A stretch of DNA of 21,406 nucleotides, from positions 1 through 21,406 of the forward strand of contig JAPPEF010000353.1 of assembly GCA_028875335.1 (NCBI GenBank), read 5' to 3'. Below are positions 8,180 to 15,090 of the stretch, in pieces (the first letter of the stretch is position 1; each line of letters starts with the position of its first letter). This DNA is from Gemmatimonadota bacterium (GTDB lineage: Bacteria; Latescibacterota; UBA2968; UBA8231). A model generated the notes under the pieces. It saw nothing but the letters and a program-made list of their open reading frames with translations. It was not told the DNA's origin and ran no database searches. Both the position numbers and the translations under genes were made by a program.

Positions 8180-9551
8180 GAGTACCCCTTGCAGAGAAAA
8201 TCGCCATCTGCGTCGGCGAACCTAGTTCGGGGTCCTCCGGTCCGACGGGCGCGATGCGCACAGCATATCCATAGCGCGTCCCCATCTCCTCGACCCACGC
8301 CCCAAATTCCGCCCGCCGCCACTCGAAGCGGTGGTCGGGATGGCGAAATGCACCGGCCGGCAGCGCGTCCCAATGAGCGTTGTACTCAGCGTTGGGAGTA
8401 GTTATCACCACCGTAGCCGGGCGGGCGAACTCGAACACGGCCCGCTCGCAGGCTCGTAGCTGCGGCGGATCCAAATGCTCGACGACCTCCACTAGCGCCG
8501 CAGCGTCGTACCCGCTCAACCGAGCGTCGCGATAGGCCAGCGACCCCTGAAAAAGCGTGACCTGCTCGCCGCGCGGCAACCTCTCTAATCGCCGACGAGC
8601 GCGCGACAGGGCTTGCGGCGACACGTCCATTCCCGCCACTTCAGTGAACTGCACTTCCGCCGCCAACAGCGCAAGCAGCCGCCCCTCCCCACAGCCGAGG
8701 TCCAGCACCCTCCGGGCACCGCTCGCCTTGAGTACCTCGAACACGGCGGTTAGGCGCTGCTGGTTCAAGCTCAACTCTGCTTCGAGAGCCTCTTCACCCG
8801 CGTGATTTTCAGCCTCTCCTGATTCCTCTACCAACAGCCGCGACAGCGCAGCCTGCTTCAGACCTCGCTGGTGCTTTAGGTAGCGCTCGACAACTAGGTC
8901 TCTCAACGGGTGGCCTGCCAGCCATTCCCCTCCTCGCCGCATCAGCTTGTCGATCTCCTCCTCGCCCACGTAGTAGTGCTTCTCGTCGTCTAGCACCGGT
9001 ATCAGAACGTACAGATGCGCCAGCACTTCTTTTAATGGCCGCACGCACTGCAGCTCCACCTCGTAATAGGGGCTGTCCCCCCACTCTGGAAAGTGCTCGT
9101 CGAGCAAGAAGTCCTTGGCCTCCACCGCATATTCCAACGGCTCAAAGAGGCCGCGCAACAAGTCCTCGCCTCCCCGGCAGGGCAGTGCGCTGACGCCCAC
9201 TCGCAGCGGCAGGGCTCTTTCTACTAGCTCGGCCCGTTCTCGGCACTGTCCATTCAAGGCCGAGGTAAACACGCGGGCAATGGCCACGCTGGTAAAGGAA
9301 GAGGCCGCGTAGGGACGGTCGTTGACATAGGACGCCAGCGCAAAGTCGGGAGACGCCGAGCGCCGCTTGAGCGCGGTGGGATCTACGTCGAGGAGCAACG
9401 CGGCAGTGCATCGCTCAGACGAGGCTTCTGGATAGAAGACGTGCGCCGTCCCAAAGGGCAGCTCGAGAGCTTGGGCGCGATCTGGGTGCTTGTGCAGGAG
9501 ATAGCCCAAGTCAGTGGCGGGTTGATAGGTTGTGGAGATCGTTAGAAGCAT
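8172..9551 (-). CDS. hen1: Hen1 3'-terminal RNA ribose 2'-O-methyltransferase
   Basis: About 459 residues; the C. thermocellum protein has about 465. The N-terminal domain (from MLLTISTTYQPATDLGYLLH) is the part of bacterial Hen1 that activates the Pnkp ligase. The C-terminal domain is a SAM methyltransferase with VLDLGCGEGRLLALL. Its metal site is E355, E358, H359 (LVEVVEHL) and H407 (HPDHRFEW), plus the family motif TPNAEYN. It methylates the 2'-OH of the damaged RNA 3' end before ligation, so the repaired site cannot be cut again. The start at 9551 was chosen because family members begin MLLT; an in-frame ATG at 9590 would add 13 unconserved residues. Neither start has a clear Shine-Dalgarno site. 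The gene overlaps pnkp. Confidence 0.93.
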   Translation of the reverse strand: MLLTISTTYQPATDLGYLLHKHPDRAQALELPFGTAHVFYPEASSERCTAALLLDVDPTALKRRSASPDFALASYVNDRPYAASSFTSVAIARVFTSALNGQCRERAELVERALPLRVGVSALPCRGGEDLLRGLFEPLEYAVEAKDFLLDEHFPEWGDSPYYEVELQCVRPLKEVLAHLYVLIPVLDDEKHYYVGEEEIDKLMRRGGEWLAGHPLRDLVVERYLKHQRGLKQAALSRLLVEESGEAENHAGEEALEAELSLNQQRLTAVFEVLKASGARRVLDLGCGEGRLLALLAAEVQFTEVAGMDVSPQALSRARRRLERLPRGEQVTLFQGSLAYRDARLSGYDAAALVEVVEHLDPPQLRACERAVFEFARPATVVITTPNAEYNAHWDALPAGAFRHPDHRFEWRRAEFGAWVEEMGTRYGYAVRIAPVGPEDPELGSPTQMAIFSARGTRG

Positions 9552-9796
9552 GGGCCATCGGTCGAATTGCTCAATGTAGAAACGAACCATAAGGGAATCA
9601 TGTCAACCCCGTTTCATTATTGAATCCACAGGGCAAGATGCTCTGGATCGGCATAATTGACGGTACTTTTGCCCGGCGATACGTTCTGGCGACACGTGAA
9701 TTCTTGCTGGTGATCGATGGAATTCATGGGAACGGAGCTGCCGACGCACGGTCACCAGCAAACTCGTCTGCCGAAACAACAGAAAAGATACAATCA
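9552..9796. promoter_or_regulatory. Divergent intergenic region between hen1 and the hydrolase gene
   Basis: No gene is supported here. On the minus strand a perfect TTGACA (9601-9606) could be the -35 of a hen1 promoter, but only a weak -10 (TTTCTA, 9577-9582) stands at an 18-base spacing. If used, transcription would begin downstream of the ATG at 9590, which agrees with the 9551 start. No convincing plus-strand promoter for the hydrolase gene was found. Confidence 0.25.
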
Positions 9797-10672
9797 ATGC
9801 CTACAACAACCGTGAATGGCGCGTCCATTGTATATGAAATCTTTGGTAACGGACCGCTGCTGGTATGGACGGAAGGGGGCCGCTTTGGTCGCAACGAATT
9901 GAGCTATTTGGTAGCCGGTCATTTCGCTCGTCAGTACTCCGTGCTGATTTGGGATCGGCGCAATGGGTTTGGCGCGTCTGATGTCGCCCTGACGGATAGT
10001 CCGAGCTATGTGGCTACAGACGTAGAGGACCTTCACGCACTCCTGCGGAACTTAAAGTTAGGTCCCGCTTGTTTTGCTGGCGCGTCGGCCGGTAGCAGTT
10101 TATCGCTTTGGATGGCGCATCGATACCCAAAAGATGTAAAATCGCTCATTCTATTTTCCGCACCTACTGACGATGTCGCATTGTTTAGACCAGGTGTACA
10201 TAAGCACTGTTTTAGTCTTGCAGAAGTAGCTGAACGCGAAGGTATGCAAGCCGCGATTGATGCCTCAACAGAGTCGTGGTTCTGTGAACTCCAGGGCCAA
10301 TCTCCTGAACGGGGCACTTGGTTAGCACAAACAATCTATCGAAATCCGAGCAATCGAGCGCGCGTCCTAGCGATAGATCCGCAGCTATTTGCCGCAACAC
10401 TCCGTCGCTGGGGTACCTTCTTCTTATCGATGAGCTGGCCCGCAGGGCTGACCGAAGATGAGATACGCTCGATTTCTTTCCCCGTTATGATTGTGCCAGG
10501 TGACGATGAAATACATCCTCGACGAAGTGCTGAGCGACTCCTGTCTCTTTTAGAGCAAGCGGAAATGGTAGAGTTTCCCGCTACAGTCCCTGCGGAAGCT
10601 GCGGTGATTGAGAAGTTTTATTCCGTCTTTCCAGCAATGGATGAATTTTTGACGCGGACATTACTTGATTGA
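9797..10672 (+). CDS. Alpha/beta hydrolase fold protein
   Basis: A 291-residue protein from the ATG at 9797, where the conserved fold begins (VNGASIVYEIFGNGPLLVW). An in-frame upstream ATG at 9620 would add 59 residues with no hydrolase similarity. The nucleophile elbow is G95-A-S97-A-G99, and TEGGRF at 25-30 replaces the common oxyanion HG loop. The acid is probably D236 or D237 in GDDEIHP. No histidine occurs at the usual C-terminal position, so H240 is the only candidate for the triad; related proteins with a TPGGRF loop appear to share this layout. The substrate is unknown. The gene opens a plus-strand run with the creatininase-like gene, separated by about 40 bp. It is noticeably more AT-rich than the genes to its left. 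Confidence 0.8.
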   Translation: MPTTTVNGASIVYEIFGNGPLLVWTEGGRFGRNELSYLVAGHFARQYSVLIWDRRNGFGASDVALTDSPSYVATDVEDLHALLRNLKLGPACFAGASAGSSLSLWMAHRYPKDVKSLILFSAPTDDVALFRPGVHKHCFSLAEVAEREGMQAAIDASTESWFCELQGQSPERGTWLAQTIYRNPSNRARVLAIDPQLFAATLRRWGTFFLSMSWPAGLTEDEIRSISFPVMIVPGDDEIHPRRSAERLLSLLEQAEMVEFPATVPAEAAVIEKFYSVFPAMDEFLTRTLLD

Positions 10673-10714
10673 GCGATGATAATCCTTGCATCGAGGCGAT
10701 GCGGACGAGCCAAC

Positions 10715-11461
10715 ATGAAGTCGCATAAATTTATTGACTATACATATCTGGAAATCAAGTCGCTTATTGACGCTGGGTGTTTGGCGGTCGTACCCACTGG
10801 ATGCACAGAGCAGCAGGGGCCACATTTGGCGGTGGATTTTGACACTTGGTTTGCAGAAGCGGTCTCCTTGGAAGCGGCACAGCACGCGGCACGCTGTCAC
10901 GATGTGCGTGCTTTGGTTTTGCCGGCCATGCCATTTGGGCCCACGCCCGAACATCGGGGCTTTGGCTCGGGCTATATCAATATCCCACACTCTGTGCATG
11001 AAGAGTGTATATATTTCGTCCTTGACTCACTTGCAGAGCAGGGCTTCGATACTATCGTTGTCTGGCGCGGCTGCGGCGAGCATCGACTAGAGGAGGCAGT
11101 GGACAGGTTCAACGCAAAATTCCGCCCTTCATGCGTGGCCCACCTTCCTCCTCTGCCGTACCATGACATTTGGTGCCGTGTAGCTGATCCAAGTGTCTTA
11201 GGAGGACACGCCGACAGCTTCACGACCTCGATCGCCCTGCATCGGCGTCCAAACACGGTCCGACTCGACAGGATCCCGTCAACTAGCTCAAGGGAGGTGG
11301 ACTGGAACGATCCGCATCTCGATTTCACGAAATATTCAGACACTGGTGTCATAGGCGACGCGAGCCAAGCGAGTGCCGAATTGGGGCGCAGGCTTTGGCA
11401 AGAGGTCATATCGACTACGGCAGCGATATTCAGAGATTGTGGCTCGAATATAGATCGTTGA
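10715..11461 (+). CDS. Creatininase-family amidohydrolase-like protein with altered metal site
   Basis: A 248-residue creatininase-fold protein. The family signature P-x-G-x-x-E-Q-H-G-P-H-L appears as PTGCTEQQGPHL (residues 27-38), so the metal-binding histidine of EQHG is replaced by Q34. The second signature NGHGGN/NGHYEN appears as RGCGEH (118-123), with C120 in place of the metal histidine while E122 is kept. The usual HAGE motif reads HADS (165-168). E32 and D43 remain. Members hydrolyse cyclic amides such as creatinine or act in peptide-cofactor maturation, but the altered ligands make normal two-metal catalysis doubtful here. The start at 10715 (MKSHKFIDYTYLEIK) fits family N-termini; an ATG at 10676 would add 13 residues. 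It follows the hydrolase and shares its AT-rich composition. Confidence 0.82.
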   Translation: MKSHKFIDYTYLEIKSLIDAGCLAVVPTGCTEQQGPHLAVDFDTWFAEAVSLEAAQHAARCHDVRALVLPAMPFGPTPEHRGFGSGYINIPHSVHEECIYFVLDSLAEQGFDTIVVWRGCGEHRLEEAVDRFNAKFRPSCVAHLPPLPYHDIWCRVADPSVLGGHADSFTTSIALHRRPNTVRLDRIPSTSSREVDWNDPHLDFTKYSDTGVIGDASQASAELGRRLWQEVISTTAAIFRDCGSNIDR

Positions 11462-11486
11462 CATCGCACGCCCGCCGGTCTATACT
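11458..11486 (+). promoter_or_regulatory. Near-consensus sigma-70 promoter before the enolase-superfamily pair
   Basis: TTGACA (11458-11463) and TATACT (11481-11486) are separated by exactly 17 bases. The -35 is perfect and the -10 matches five of six. The -35 overlaps the creatininase stop codon, and the predicted transcript would start near 11493, about 26 bases before the next ATG. This is the best promoter match in the window. It suggests the two downstream genes form their own transcription unit. Confidence 0.65.
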
Positions 11487-11518
11487 GCACGCATCTCGAT
11501 TACATCATTGAAAAGACC

Positions 11519-12529
11519 ATGATTATATCCCGAATAGCTATACATCAGCCCGTCGGTCTGTTGCGCATTCTGACCGATGCGGGCCTAGAAGGTCGCTGTA
11601 CCGGAGTTGCGGCCACGGTCGCCGGGGCCGATGTGGCCGAAGCGGCCTCCATCCTCATCAACGCGAATCCCGTCGATCGCGAACGGATATGGTTGGCGTT
11701 CAACGAGGCGGACGGGAGGGTTCCTTCCGACCTTCGCGCCTGTATCGACATCGCATTGTGGGATCTCACGGCTAGGATCGCCGGCCGGCCGGTTCACCGA
11801 CACGTCAACGGCTTTCGCAATCGCATTCCGGTGTGCAGGAGGTCAGAGCGCAACTCGGCGGAGGAGATCGTCGAGGAAGCACAGGAAGCGCAAGGTGCAG
11901 GTTTCCGGGGGTACAAATTCGACGCCCTTTTGGACGAAGAGTCGCTCATCAACCTCATACGCGACGTGCGCGGAGCCGTCGGACCGGAATTCTGTCTGTT
12001 GCTCGACGGCCGGGCGCGGTGGATTCTCGATCAAGCGATACGGATCGGCCGGGCGCTCGACGCTGCGGACTTTTTCTGTTTTGACCGGCCGCGGCCCGAC
12101 AACGACATGTCCGGCGGCAGGCAGCTAGCCGCCGAGATAGATACCCCGACCAGCACGGGCGTGTCCAGTCCCATGGAAGCGGCCCAGGTCATGGCGGCCC
12201 AAGCGGCCGACCACGTTCGCACCAGTGTAACCCGGGCCGGCGGCATGACGGATGTGCTCAAGGCCGCCCGCTGTGCCGAAGCCTTTGGGGCTTACTGCCA
12301 TCTAGACGGTTTAGGGCTATGCGACGGTTTCGCCCATCTGCATCTGGCGGGTGCCATCCGGAATGCGCCCTTTCTGGAGGTGGTCGCCGACACATCCTCT
12401 TCGCCGTTCATCGAGAATCCGCTGCAGATATGCGATGGGTATATCGAGGTTCCCGATGTGCCGGGACTGGGCATGGAGATCGACATGGGTGCCGTCAACG
12501 AGCACACCACGGAACTGATTGAGAGCTGA
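11519..12529 (+). CDS. Enolase-superfamily (mandelate racemase/muconate lactonizing type) protein lacking metal ligands
   Basis: A 336-residue protein with the two-domain layout of the mandelate racemase group, with a shortened N-terminal capping domain. The barrel is recognisable: the SDLRACIDIALWDLTARIAGRP region (70-91), a catalytic-type lysine K133 (GYKFDA), D163 (LLLDGRARW) and the late GGMTDVLKAA stretch (241-250). Three carboxylates normally bind Mg2+. Here only the first, D163, is intact. The EEP position reads D189-R-P and the usual GES third ligand reads G214-V215-S216. The usual D before the GG loop is also missing (TSVTRAGG). It may be inactive, or may serve as a subunit partner of the neighbouring intact paralogue, which starts 18 bp downstream. 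Confidence 0.82.
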   Translation: MIISRIAIHQPVGLLRILTDAGLEGRCTGVAATVAGADVAEAASILINANPVDRERIWLAFNEADGRVPSDLRACIDIALWDLTARIAGRPVHRHVNGFRNRIPVCRRSERNSAEEIVEEAQEAQGAGFRGYKFDALLDEESLINLIRDVRGAVGPEFCLLLDGRARWILDQAIRIGRALDAADFFCFDRPRPDNDMSGGRQLAAEIDTPTSTGVSSPMEAAQVMAAQAADHVRTSVTRAGGMTDVLKAARCAEAFGAYCHLDGLGLCDGFAHLHLAGAIRNAPFLEVVADTSSSPFIENPLQICDGYIEVPDVPGLGMEIDMGAVNEHTTELIES

Positions 12530-12547
12530 GGCTGACTAGGATACCCT

Positions 12548-13735
12548 ATGCAGATTCGAGATGTGAAGTGTTACCTGTTGAAGGGCGAACCCGCGACGAG
12601 GCAGGAGAGTTGTGGGGCCAGAGGAAGCATCGCCCCCGTGCCGCCGGGTATCTCCGGCCTGCTTACCCACGACCAAGGATTCGGTGCCGTCGATCCCGAG
12701 GGATTTACGTTCACCGGGGAAGAGCCCGAGCCAACGTACCGCCTGATGATCCGGCTCGTGACGGATGGAGACTTGGATGCATACGCCAACTACGCCACAG
12801 GTTTCGATCCTCGTGAACTGGAATGGGAGGCCAAGGCGTTTCTGGCCCGGTATGCCCACATGCTCATCGGCGTGGATGCCTTTGACCGAGAATACATCTG
12901 GCAGCGTTTCTGGATGGCCCAGCGATTCATGTACACGGGCAGGGGACTGCTCGACACCATCGACCGGATGTTGTGGGATCTGGCGAGTAGAAGCGCCCGC
13001 CTGCCGATCTACAAGCTGCTCGGGGCCTGCCGCGAAAGCGTCCCCGCCTACTGCAACGTCGGCGGCCGGACCATTGACGACCTAGTGGCCCACGCGGTGA
13101 AGCGCGTAGAAGAAGAGGGGTTTATCGGCTGCAAGGATCACTCGTACCGGGGGGTGCAAGGCAACGGGGAGATGGCCAGGAAGCTGCGGGAGACGCTGGG
13201 CGACGATATTCTGCTCTTCCACGATGCCGTCGAGTCGTACACGGTCGAGGAGGCTATAAAAATCGGCCGCATCCTAGAAAAGTACCATTACAGGTGGATC
13301 GAAGAGCCGTTGCAGGACTACGACATCATGGGTCTGAAGAAGCTGTGCGACGCTCTCGATCTGCCGGTGCTGACCCTCGAGTGGATCGGAGCTATCGGCG
13401 GCCAGCCCTACAATACGGCACCGTACTTGGCGCTACAGGCCGCGGATATCGTCCGGCAGCGGGGCATCGGCATCACGGGCCAAGTCAAACAGGCCCAATT
13501 GGCCGAGAGCTTCGGCGTCGAGGTGCACGGTGGCGATCCCCAGGTCATCTTGGCCATTGGCAACGATCCCGTCTTTGAAGCTATGGGCGTGCTGCCGCGT
13601 CCTCCCGAGGAGGATCTGGACTGCCGGGGTACGGTCGTCGTAGAAAATGGCACCTTGTCGATAGCTTGGAGCGACCGTCCTGCGGTGGAACCAGACTGGG
13701 ACGAGCTCGCCCGGAGCGCCGTTGCCGTCATTTGA
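12548..13735 (+). CDS. Enolase-superfamily (mandelate racemase/muconate lactonizing type) enzyme, probable acid-sugar dehydratase or racemase
   Basis: A 395-residue enzyme. The N-terminal capping domain starts MQIRDVKCYLLKG. The barrel carries a complete site: K196-x-H198 (GCKDHSYRG), metal ligands D226 (LFHDAVESY), E252 (WIEEPL) and E278 (LTLEWIG), then H327 (VEVHGG). Such enzymes abstract the proton next to a carboxylate, and most relatives dehydrate sugar acids or racemise small acids. The exact substrate cannot be told from the sequence. The K-x-H arrangement differs from the K-x-K of mandelate racemase. It lies 18 bp after the metal-depleted paralogue and probably shares the promoter at 11458. 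The start is set by family alignment and a modest AGGAT upstream. Confidence 0.88.
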   Translation: MQIRDVKCYLLKGEPATRQESCGARGSIAPVPPGISGLLTHDQGFGAVDPEGFTFTGEEPEPTYRLMIRLVTDGDLDAYANYATGFDPRELEWEAKAFLARYAHMLIGVDAFDREYIWQRFWMAQRFMYTGRGLLDTIDRMLWDLASRSARLPIYKLLGACRESVPAYCNVGGRTIDDLVAHAVKRVEEEGFIGCKDHSYRGVQGNGEMARKLRETLGDDILLFHDAVESYTVEEAIKIGRILEKYHYRWIEEPLQDYDIMGLKKLCDALDLPVLTLEWIGAIGGQPYNTAPYLALQAADIVRQRGIGITGQVKQAQLAESFGVEVHGGDPQVILAIGNDPVFEAMGVLPRPPEEDLDCRGTVVVENGTLSIAWSDRPAVEPDWDELARSAVAVI

Positions 13736-13774
13736 CTGCGGAACCATCCTACTAAAGCCAACACGACCGAACCA

Positions 13775-13834
13775 TTACAGGCTGTATTTTCGTCCAGTAT
13801 AACGCTTGTCGTTTAATGACAAGCGTTATATATT
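13775..13834 (+). promoter_or_regulatory. higBA promoter region with 13-bp inverted-repeat operator
   Basis: A perfect 13-bp inverted repeat occupies 13798-13810 and 13818-13830 (arms TATAACGCTTGTC and GACAAGCGTTATA, 7-bp spacer). Two promoters overlap it: TTACAG (13775-13780), 17 bases, TATAAC (13798-13803); and TTGTCG (13806-13811), 17 bases, TATATT (13829-13834). The second would begin transcription at the higB ATG itself. HigA-type antitoxins bind such repeats to repress their own operon, so this is the probable autoregulatory operator. Confidence 0.65.
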
Positions 13835-13840
13835 GTACGC

Positions 13841-14122
13841 ATGATACGGTCCTTCAGAGATCGGGAAACCGAACGGATATTCCAGCGCATCCGATCGGGG
13901 AAGCTGCCCAGCGATATTCAACGGACCGCCGTTCGCAAACTTCGCATGCTCAATCGTTCAGTTACACTAGCTGATCTTCGAGTACCACCAGCCAATCGCC
14001 TTGAAAAACTCCGCGGCGATCGGGCCGGCCAATACAGTATTCGAATAAATGATCAATGGCGTATCTGTTTCACTTGGAAAAATGGCGATGCTTACAACGT
14101 TGAGATCGTGGACTATCACTAG
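13841..14122 (+). CDS. higB: HigB-type toxin (RelE/ParE superfamily mRNA interferase)
   Basis: A 93-residue basic protein matching the HigB family over its full length. It opens MIRSFRDRETERIF and has a central RKLRMLNRSVTLADLRVPP (about 37-55), then LEKLRGDRAGQYSIRINDQ (about 59-77) and WRICFTWKNGDAYNVEIVDYH at the C-terminus. HigB toxins cleave translated mRNA on the ribosome and stop growth unless bound by HigA. Toxin-first gene order is typical of higBA. The antitoxin gene follows after 12 bp. No Shine-Dalgarno site precedes the ATG, consistent with a very short leader or leaderless transcript from the overlapping promoter. The protein looks complete. Confidence 0.92.
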   Translation: MIRSFRDRETERIFQRIRSGKLPSDIQRTAVRKLRMLNRSVTLADLRVPPANRLEKLRGDRAGQYSIRINDQWRICFTWKNGDAYNVEIVDYH

Positions 14123-14134
14123 GGAGATAGACGT

Positions 14135-14440
14135 ATGTGTGCTCAGAAATTAGCTCCTGTTCATCCGGGGGAAGTCTTGTTAGAAGAGTTCCTCAAGCCG
14201 ATGAATCTCAGTCAGAACCACCTCGCGCTTTCCATCGGCGTACCACCTCGCCGTATCAATGAGATCGTGTTAGGAAAAAGAGGCATTACTGCTGATACCG
14301 CCCTGAGACTCGCTCGCTACTTCAACATGTCCCCCCAATTCTGGATGGGCATTCAGATGGACTATGCACTGGATGTCGCAGAAGACGAACTGGCGGACCG
14401 CTTGGAGCGAGAGGTGCGGCCGCGCCTAGAGAGGGGATAA
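14135..14440 (+). CDS. higA: HigA-type antitoxin, XRE-family DNA-binding protein
   Basis: A 101-residue helix-turn-helix protein of the HigA/VapI group. PVHPGEVLLEEFLKPMNLSQ (about 8-27) is the family's usual opening. The HTH follows (NHLALSIGVPPRRINEIVLGK), then RGITADTALRLARYFNMSPQ and FWMGIQMDYAL (about 82-92). It neutralises HigB by direct binding and represses the operon through the inverted repeat upstream. GGGAGATAGACGT before the ATG provides a good ribosome-binding site, so the antitoxin should be made more efficiently than the toxin. The stop is 10 bp before the ThuA-like gene, so read-through into the metabolic genes is possible. Confidence 0.92.
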   Translation: MCAQKLAPVHPGEVLLEEFLKPMNLSQNHLALSIGVPPRRINEIVLGKRGITADTALRLARYFNMSPQFWMGIQMDYALDVAEDELADRLEREVRPRLERG

Positions 14441-14450
14441 GGAGGGTATT

Positions 14451-15083
14451 ATGAGCAAGAGCAAGACAGCAGTTATAACTGGACAGCACGCCTTTGATGT
14501 GCCGGGATTTCACGGGTTGTTCAGGAGCATTCCCGAAATTGATTTTTATCTACAGGATTTGGAGAACTTTGCGGCAGATGCTGGCAAAGTCCGGGAGCAG
14601 TACGACGTCCTCGTATTCTATAACTTTCATCGGCAGACGCCCGACGAAGGAAGAGTCCGGGAAGCCATTGAACAACTGGGTGAAGATCAGACGGGTATAT
14701 TGGTGCTGCACCATGCCATCCTCGCGTTTCCGCAGTGGCAATTGTGGTCGGATCTGTGCGGCATTCAAGATCGCAGTTTCGATTTCAAGGTTGGCCAAAA
14801 CCTGGACGTTGACATCGCCGATCCGCAGCATCCGATTCTCCGCGGATTGGCTCCGTGGGAGATGGTGGATGAGACGTATATCATGGCGGATCCGGGGGAT
14901 GACAGCGACCTGTTGTTGACCACCGATCACCCCGAGAGCATGAAGACGCTGGCGTGGACTCGGCAGTACAAGAACGCTCGCGTGTTCTGTTGTCAGTCGG
15001 GGCACGACAATCAGGTCTTTGCCGACCCAAATTTCCGCACGGTTATTGCGCAGGGAATTCAGTGGCTGGCGGGGAGGATTTAG
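14451..15083 (+). CDS. ThuA-like domain protein (glutamine-amidotransferase-like fold)
   Basis: A 210-residue protein with ThuA-family landmarks in order: a flavodoxin-like start (KTAVITGQHAFDVPGF), DVLVFYNF (52-59), H87/H88 (LVLHHAILAFPQW), HPILRGLAPWEMVDETYIM (127-145), LAWTRQYKNARVF (167-179) and a final SGHDNQVFADPNFR then GIQWLAGR. ThuA proteins were named from trehalose utilisation and often accompany sugar dehydrogenases, but their biochemical role is poorly defined. The usual class I amidotransferase cysteine nucleophile is absent. GGAGGG seven bases before the ATG is a strong ribosome-binding site. The dehydrogenase gene follows 7 bp later, so the two proteins probably act in the same pathway. 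Confidence 0.85.
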   Translation: MSKSKTAVITGQHAFDVPGFHGLFRSIPEIDFYLQDLENFAADAGKVREQYDVLVFYNFHRQTPDEGRVREAIEQLGEDQTGILVLHHAILAFPQWQLWSDLCGIQDRSFDFKVGQNLDVDIADPQHPILRGLAPWEMVDETYIMADPGDDSDLLLTTDHPESMKTLAWTRQYKNARVFCCQSGHDNQVFADPNFRTVIAQGIQWLAGRI

Positions 15084-15090
15084 GGGCGGA

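Noticed and set aside
9552..9590. Longer hen1 start at 9590
   Set aside because: The extra 13 residues are not part of the family N-terminus, and a possible promoter would start transcription downstream of it.
9620..9796. N-terminal extension of the alpha/beta hydrolase
   Set aside because: The added 59 residues have no hydrolase similarity; the fold begins at the ATG at 9797.
15019..15090. Longer start for the MDR dehydrogenase
   Set aside because: It would overlap the ThuA-like gene by 65 bp and add residues outside the conserved fold; GGGGCGG precedes the 15091 ATG.
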